A stretch of DNA of 52,609 nucleotides from Candidatus Njordarchaeota archaeon. Lineage in GTDB: Archaea; Asgardarchaeota; Njordarchaeia; Njordarchaeales; Njordarchaeaceae. Positions 50,562 to 52,609 of the stretch are shown piece after piece; within the stretch, counting starts at the first letter, position 1, and the number at the start of each line of letters is the position of its first letter. A model generated the notes under the pieces. It had not been told where the DNA came from. It searched no databases and was given only the letters and a program-made list of their open reading frames with translations. The stretch is from NCBI GenBank assembly GCA_029856625.1, contig JAHKLG010000001.1, forward strand, positions 1 to 52,609, written 5' to 3'. The translations under genes were made by a program, and so were the position numbers.

Positions 50562-50727
50562 GAATATATCTCACTTGAACACTTTAATTTTTCTGATAGA
50601 AGATCACTAGACATATTTTTGCCAGAGATTTGAAGAGAGATAAAATTATTTATCGTTTAAGGATTTTAACAAATCAAGAATTAAACAATTAATATTCTTG
50701 GGGTCAAGAATTTGTTTCCTTGCGTTT

Positions 50728-50994
50728 TCATATCCTAGTTATTGATTGGATTTCCATGCTTACGCCCTCTATACTGGCAAATAAATCTTCTAGTTGTTTC
50801 ACTTTTCCCTCTTCTTCTGGTATTATAAAGATAGCCACTAATTTATTAATACCGAAAGCTAGAGGCTCTATCTTGTAATCTTTTAGCTCTATATCACTTG
50901 GCAACCTTTCCTTTATCGTTTCTAACACATTCTCTAAATTCACATCAGGATCATCTGGGTAAATCTCAACTAAGACTGCATTATACGCAACCAT
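50728..50994 (-). CDS. ef1b: Translation elongation factor 1-beta
   Basis: aEF-1beta is the guanine-nucleotide exchange factor for EF-1alpha. The 88-residue protein has the family layout: ELKDYKIEPLAFGINKLVAI (family 'lk....ePiAFGl.al') and FIIPEEEGKVKQLEDLFASI then EGVSMEIQSITRI at the end. ATG 50994 is preferred over ATG 51009: AAGGTGAT lies five bases upstream, and the protein then begins MVAYNAVLVEIYPDD. It is directly downstream of the zinc-ribbon gene, an arrangement common in archaea. Confidence 0.93.
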   Translation of the reverse strand: MVAYNAVLVEIYPDDPDVNLENVLETIKERLPSDIELKDYKIEPLAFGINKLVAIFIIPEEEGKVKQLEDLFASIEGVSMEIQSITRI

Positions 50995-51009
50995 AATTAT
51001 CACCTTCAT

Positions 51010-51273
51010 CTATGGGTATTCATATCCGCATACCGGGCATTTTGCTGTATTACCGGCTTTTCGACACTTAGAGCAACGAATAATTATTCCTTCGCCGCAA
51101 TTCGGGCACTGAAGAGCGATTGCTCCAATATCTCTGGGAGATATTACTTTTCCACAAGAGGAGCATCTAGGCATCTCAATATACCTAGGCTCAGTTACAC
51201 TTCTTCTATCTCTTATTGTCGGCATTTCTTTTTCTTCTTCTCTTGCCAATCTAAAGAGCTCGGCAACTTTCAT
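51010..51273 (-). CDS. Zinc-ribbon RNA-binding protein paired with EF-1beta
   Basis: A short protein with four CxxC/CPxCG-type knuckles (CSSCGK, CPNCGE, CSKCRK, CPVCGY) in the last 55 residues, the family of small archaeal zinc-ribbon proteins (HVO_2753-like) encoded beside EF-1beta. A 35-residue helical N-terminal extension (MKVAELFRLAREEEKEMPTI) is added here. The stop is directly followed by the EF-1beta leader, so the two are co-transcribed. Its role in translation is inferred from this conserved linkage. Confidence 0.88.
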   Translation of the reverse strand: MKVAELFRLAREEEKEMPTIRDRRSVTEPRYIEMPRCSSCGKVISPRDIGAIALQCPNCGEGIIIRCSKCRKAGNTAKCPVCGYEYP

Positions 51274-51352
51274 GCTCCCACCTTATGAAAAGTTTTAATG
51301 ATATTAATGTGTGAAGAAACTCTTGATGCTGTTATATAAATTTTGGGGATTT

Positions 51353-52360
51353 ATGATGAATCGGGAGAATTTTATTAGAAGCTTGAAGCCAGTACATGAT
51401 ATCAAATTGCGTAAAAATATGCTAATTTCGGAGCTCATTCAAGAATTTTCGAAGATTGGTGGATTTGTAGCGAAAAAAGTATATGAAGCGGCGAGGATTC
51501 TTGAGGATATGCTACTAGACGATAAAAGTGTGAACTTCCTATCCTTTCCAGCAGCAATAATAGCTACTGGTTTACGAGGAGTAATTGTAGAAATTATCAA
51601 GAGGGGGTTCTTCGACGTAATAATAACTACCTGTGGAACGATTGATCATGATATCGCTAGGCTATATAAGAACTATTATCAAGGATATTTTGAGGCTGAT
51701 GATGTGTGGTTAAGCGAAATGGATATACACAGACTTGGGAGCATCTTTATTCCAGTAGAGAGTTATGGGTTACCCATAGAGAAATTGACGAAAAAGTTAG
51801 TGGATGAATTAGTTACTAGAGGAATAGAGAAAGCATCATCTAGAGAGATTATTTGGATTTTAGCAGATATGATTGATCGGGAAGTAAAAAATAAAGAAGA
51901 GAGTATAATTTGGTGGGCTAAGAAGAGAGGAATTCCAATATATGTGCCAGGCATAACAGATGGTGCATTCGGTTATCAGCTATGGCTTTTTACTAGAAAC
52001 AAACGTATTCTAGTAGATATATTCAAAGATGAAACGGAACTAGCGGAGATAATATATAACTCAGAAAGAACAGGAGCTCTTGTGATAGGAGGAGGAATTT
52101 CCAAGCATCACGTAATCTGGTGGAATCAGTTTAAAAACGGGTTAGACAGGGCTGTATACATAACAACAGCCGTGGAGTGGGATGGCTCTCTCTCTGGTGC
52201 TCGAACACGGGAAGCGATATCTTGGGGGAAAATCGCTAAAAGAGCACAACACGTAACTGTTGAAGGAGATGCTACTTTAATTTTACCTCTCTTAGCGAGT
52301 TACCTAATAGATAAAGTTAATGAGAGAGAGAATAGATCATTAAGTTCTTTTTTAACATAA
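51353..52360 (+). CDS. dhs: Deoxyhypusine synthase
   Basis: Moves the aminobutyl group of spermidine to a lysine of IF5A, the first step of hypusine formation. NAD-binding strands include FLSFPAAIIATGLRGVIVEI and DVIITTCGTIDHDIARLYKN. The active-site segment SLSGARTREAISWGKI (about 296-311) carries the catalytic Lys, followed by VTVEGDATLILPLL. ATG 51353 is preferred over GTG 51311: GGGGAT lies close upstream and the family protein begins near there. Length (about 335) is normal. It is divergent from the zinc-ribbon/EF-1beta pair. Confidence 0.95.
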   Translation: MMNRENFIRSLKPVHDIKLRKNMLISELIQEFSKIGGFVAKKVYEAARILEDMLLDDKSVNFLSFPAAIIATGLRGVIVEIIKRGFFDVIITTCGTIDHDIARLYKNYYQGYFEADDVWLSEMDIHRLGSIFIPVESYGLPIEKLTKKLVDELVTRGIEKASSREIIWILADMIDREVKNKEESIIWWAKKRGIPIYVPGITDGAFGYQLWLFTRNKRILVDIFKDETELAEIIYNSERTGALVIGGGISKHHVIWWNQFKNGLDRAVYITTAVEWDGSLSGARTREAISWGKIAKRAQHVTVEGDATLILPLLASYLIDKVNERENRSLSSFLT

Positions 52361-52415
52361 TCAGAGCGTCGCGAGCTCTTCATCAAACTCCGACTGGAGT
52401 GGTTTCATCATGCTA
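52358..52415 (-). ncRNA. C/D box guide RNA downstream of deoxyhypusine synthase
   Basis: On the minus strand: C box ATGATGA (52411-52405), 12-nt guide (52404-52393), D'-like CGGA (52392-52389), 2-nt spacer, C'-like TTGATGA (52386-52380), 15-nt guide (52379-52365) and perfect D box CTGA (52364-52361). A TATA-like TATATTTAA lies about 25 bases upstream (near 52429-52437). Guide lengths and box spacing are those of archaeal C/D RNAs. The D guide is AGAGCTCGCGACGCT; its target was not established. The RNA is convergent with the dhs gene and ends right at its stop. Confidence 0.72.
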
Positions 52416-52574
52416 TTCAAAATAATCATTAAATATACCTGATTCTAAAAATTGTGGCGTTTGATGTTTGGTAACGGAGTTTGTTACAGAATTTTCCCTT
52501 AAGTAAGAGTCTTAAAGAATCCTAAAAATAATATCGTATTGTGAGAATTCTCATTGAGGATAAAGAGAATCATA

Positions 52575-52609
52575 GAATATGCCCCCGGGTCGGGGAGGCT
52601 GATAAAAAA
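52575..52609. other. GC-rich element cut by the window edge
   Basis: The sequence CCCCCGGGTCGGGGAGG at about 52582-52598 stands out from an AT-rich flank and can form a small hairpin (CCCC...GGGG). In this genome very GC-rich blocks mark structured RNA (compare the SRP RNA), so this may be the first bases of another RNA gene, but it is truncated. The 160 bases before it (52416-52574) are AT-rich with no gene. Confidence 0.3.

Noticed and set aside
1..52609. tRNA genes, CRISPR arrays, insertion sequences or prophage genes
   Set aside because: I saw no T-arm/cloverleaf pattern, no regularly spaced repeats, and no transposase or integrase signatures.

Overview
The window is archaeal chromosome. 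It has archaeal or eukaryote-type ribosomal proteins (uS12, uS7, uL3, uL4, uL23, uS9, eL30), RNA polymerase Rpo7, transcription factor S, NusA, topoisomerase VI subunit B, an exosome Csl4 subunit, deoxyhypusine synthase, AglB and TYW3. It also has C/D box guide RNAs, TATA-type promoters and a very GC-rich SRP RNA in an AT-rich background, which points to a thermophile. The RNA polymerase largest subunit is one unsplit A'+A'' polypeptide. Together with small GTPases, a roadblock protein, a HEAT-repeat protein and a presenilin homologue, this suggests a deep TACK/Korarchaeota/Asgard-grade lineage; I cannot name the taxon from sequence alone.

Layout. 1-1146: end of a 2-oxoacid:ferredoxin oxidoreductase operon. 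1129-6399: a PH-like coiled-coil protein, KsgA, a longin-like/GTPase fusion, a HEAT protein and a 38-residue basic peptide. 6525-7444: a zinc-finger gene and an unknown partner. 7445-7666: two tandem C/D box sRNAs. 7667-11703: an Lhr-type helicase, a possible antisense C/D sRNA and TYW3. 11816-16190: eL30 and NusA, a radical SAM-TRAM enzyme, then uS12 and uS7 head to head, an unknown gene and a roadblock protein. 16224-18313: a NapH-like ferredoxin membrane protein with a tiny membrane protein and an unknown gene. 18484-22436: uL3-uL4-uL23, a THUMP protein with a degenerate methyltransferase half, and uS9. 22663-28221: a winged-helix protein with a sugar-isomerase-fold protein, a membrane protein, a PRC-barrel protein, ornithine carbamoyltransferase, Rpo7 and AspRS. 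28434-32777: TPR, membrane and beta-repeat proteins. 32863-41368: an M24 peptidase, presenilin homologue, Csl4 with a PIN-ATPase, AglB, a tRNA thiolase and TFS. 41386-45267: a degenerate asparagine-synthetase-like protein, Top6B and an MglA-like GTPase. 45530-52360: RpoA, a ribbon-helix-helix-like protein, SRP RNA, EF-1beta with a zinc-ribbon protein, and deoxyhypusine synthase. The last 250 bases hold another C/D sRNA and the edge of a GC-rich element.

The most striking observation is that the gene for ribosomal protein uS12 is interrupted near its 3' end by a 33-nt insertion carrying an in-frame UGA. The insertion and its flanks fold into a textbook bulge-helix-bulge (two 3-nt bulges, a 4-bp central helix, an 8-bp inner helix). 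Cutting after the second nucleotide of each bulge restores exactly the conserved GDIPGVKF sequence and a normal 146-residue protein. This is a candidate archaeal mRNA intron, spliced by the tRNA splicing endonuclease, in one of the most conserved ribosomal protein genes.

Much of the window serves translation and RNA handling: ribosomal proteins, rRNA dimethylation (KsgA), 2'-O-methylation guides, tRNA modification (TYW3, TtuA-like), exosome Csl4, elongation and hypusine formation, and SRP targeting. Other parts form a possible GTPase/roadblock/HEAT regulatory layer and a membrane/cell-surface layer (AglB, presenilin homologue, signal-anchored and beta-repeat proteins).
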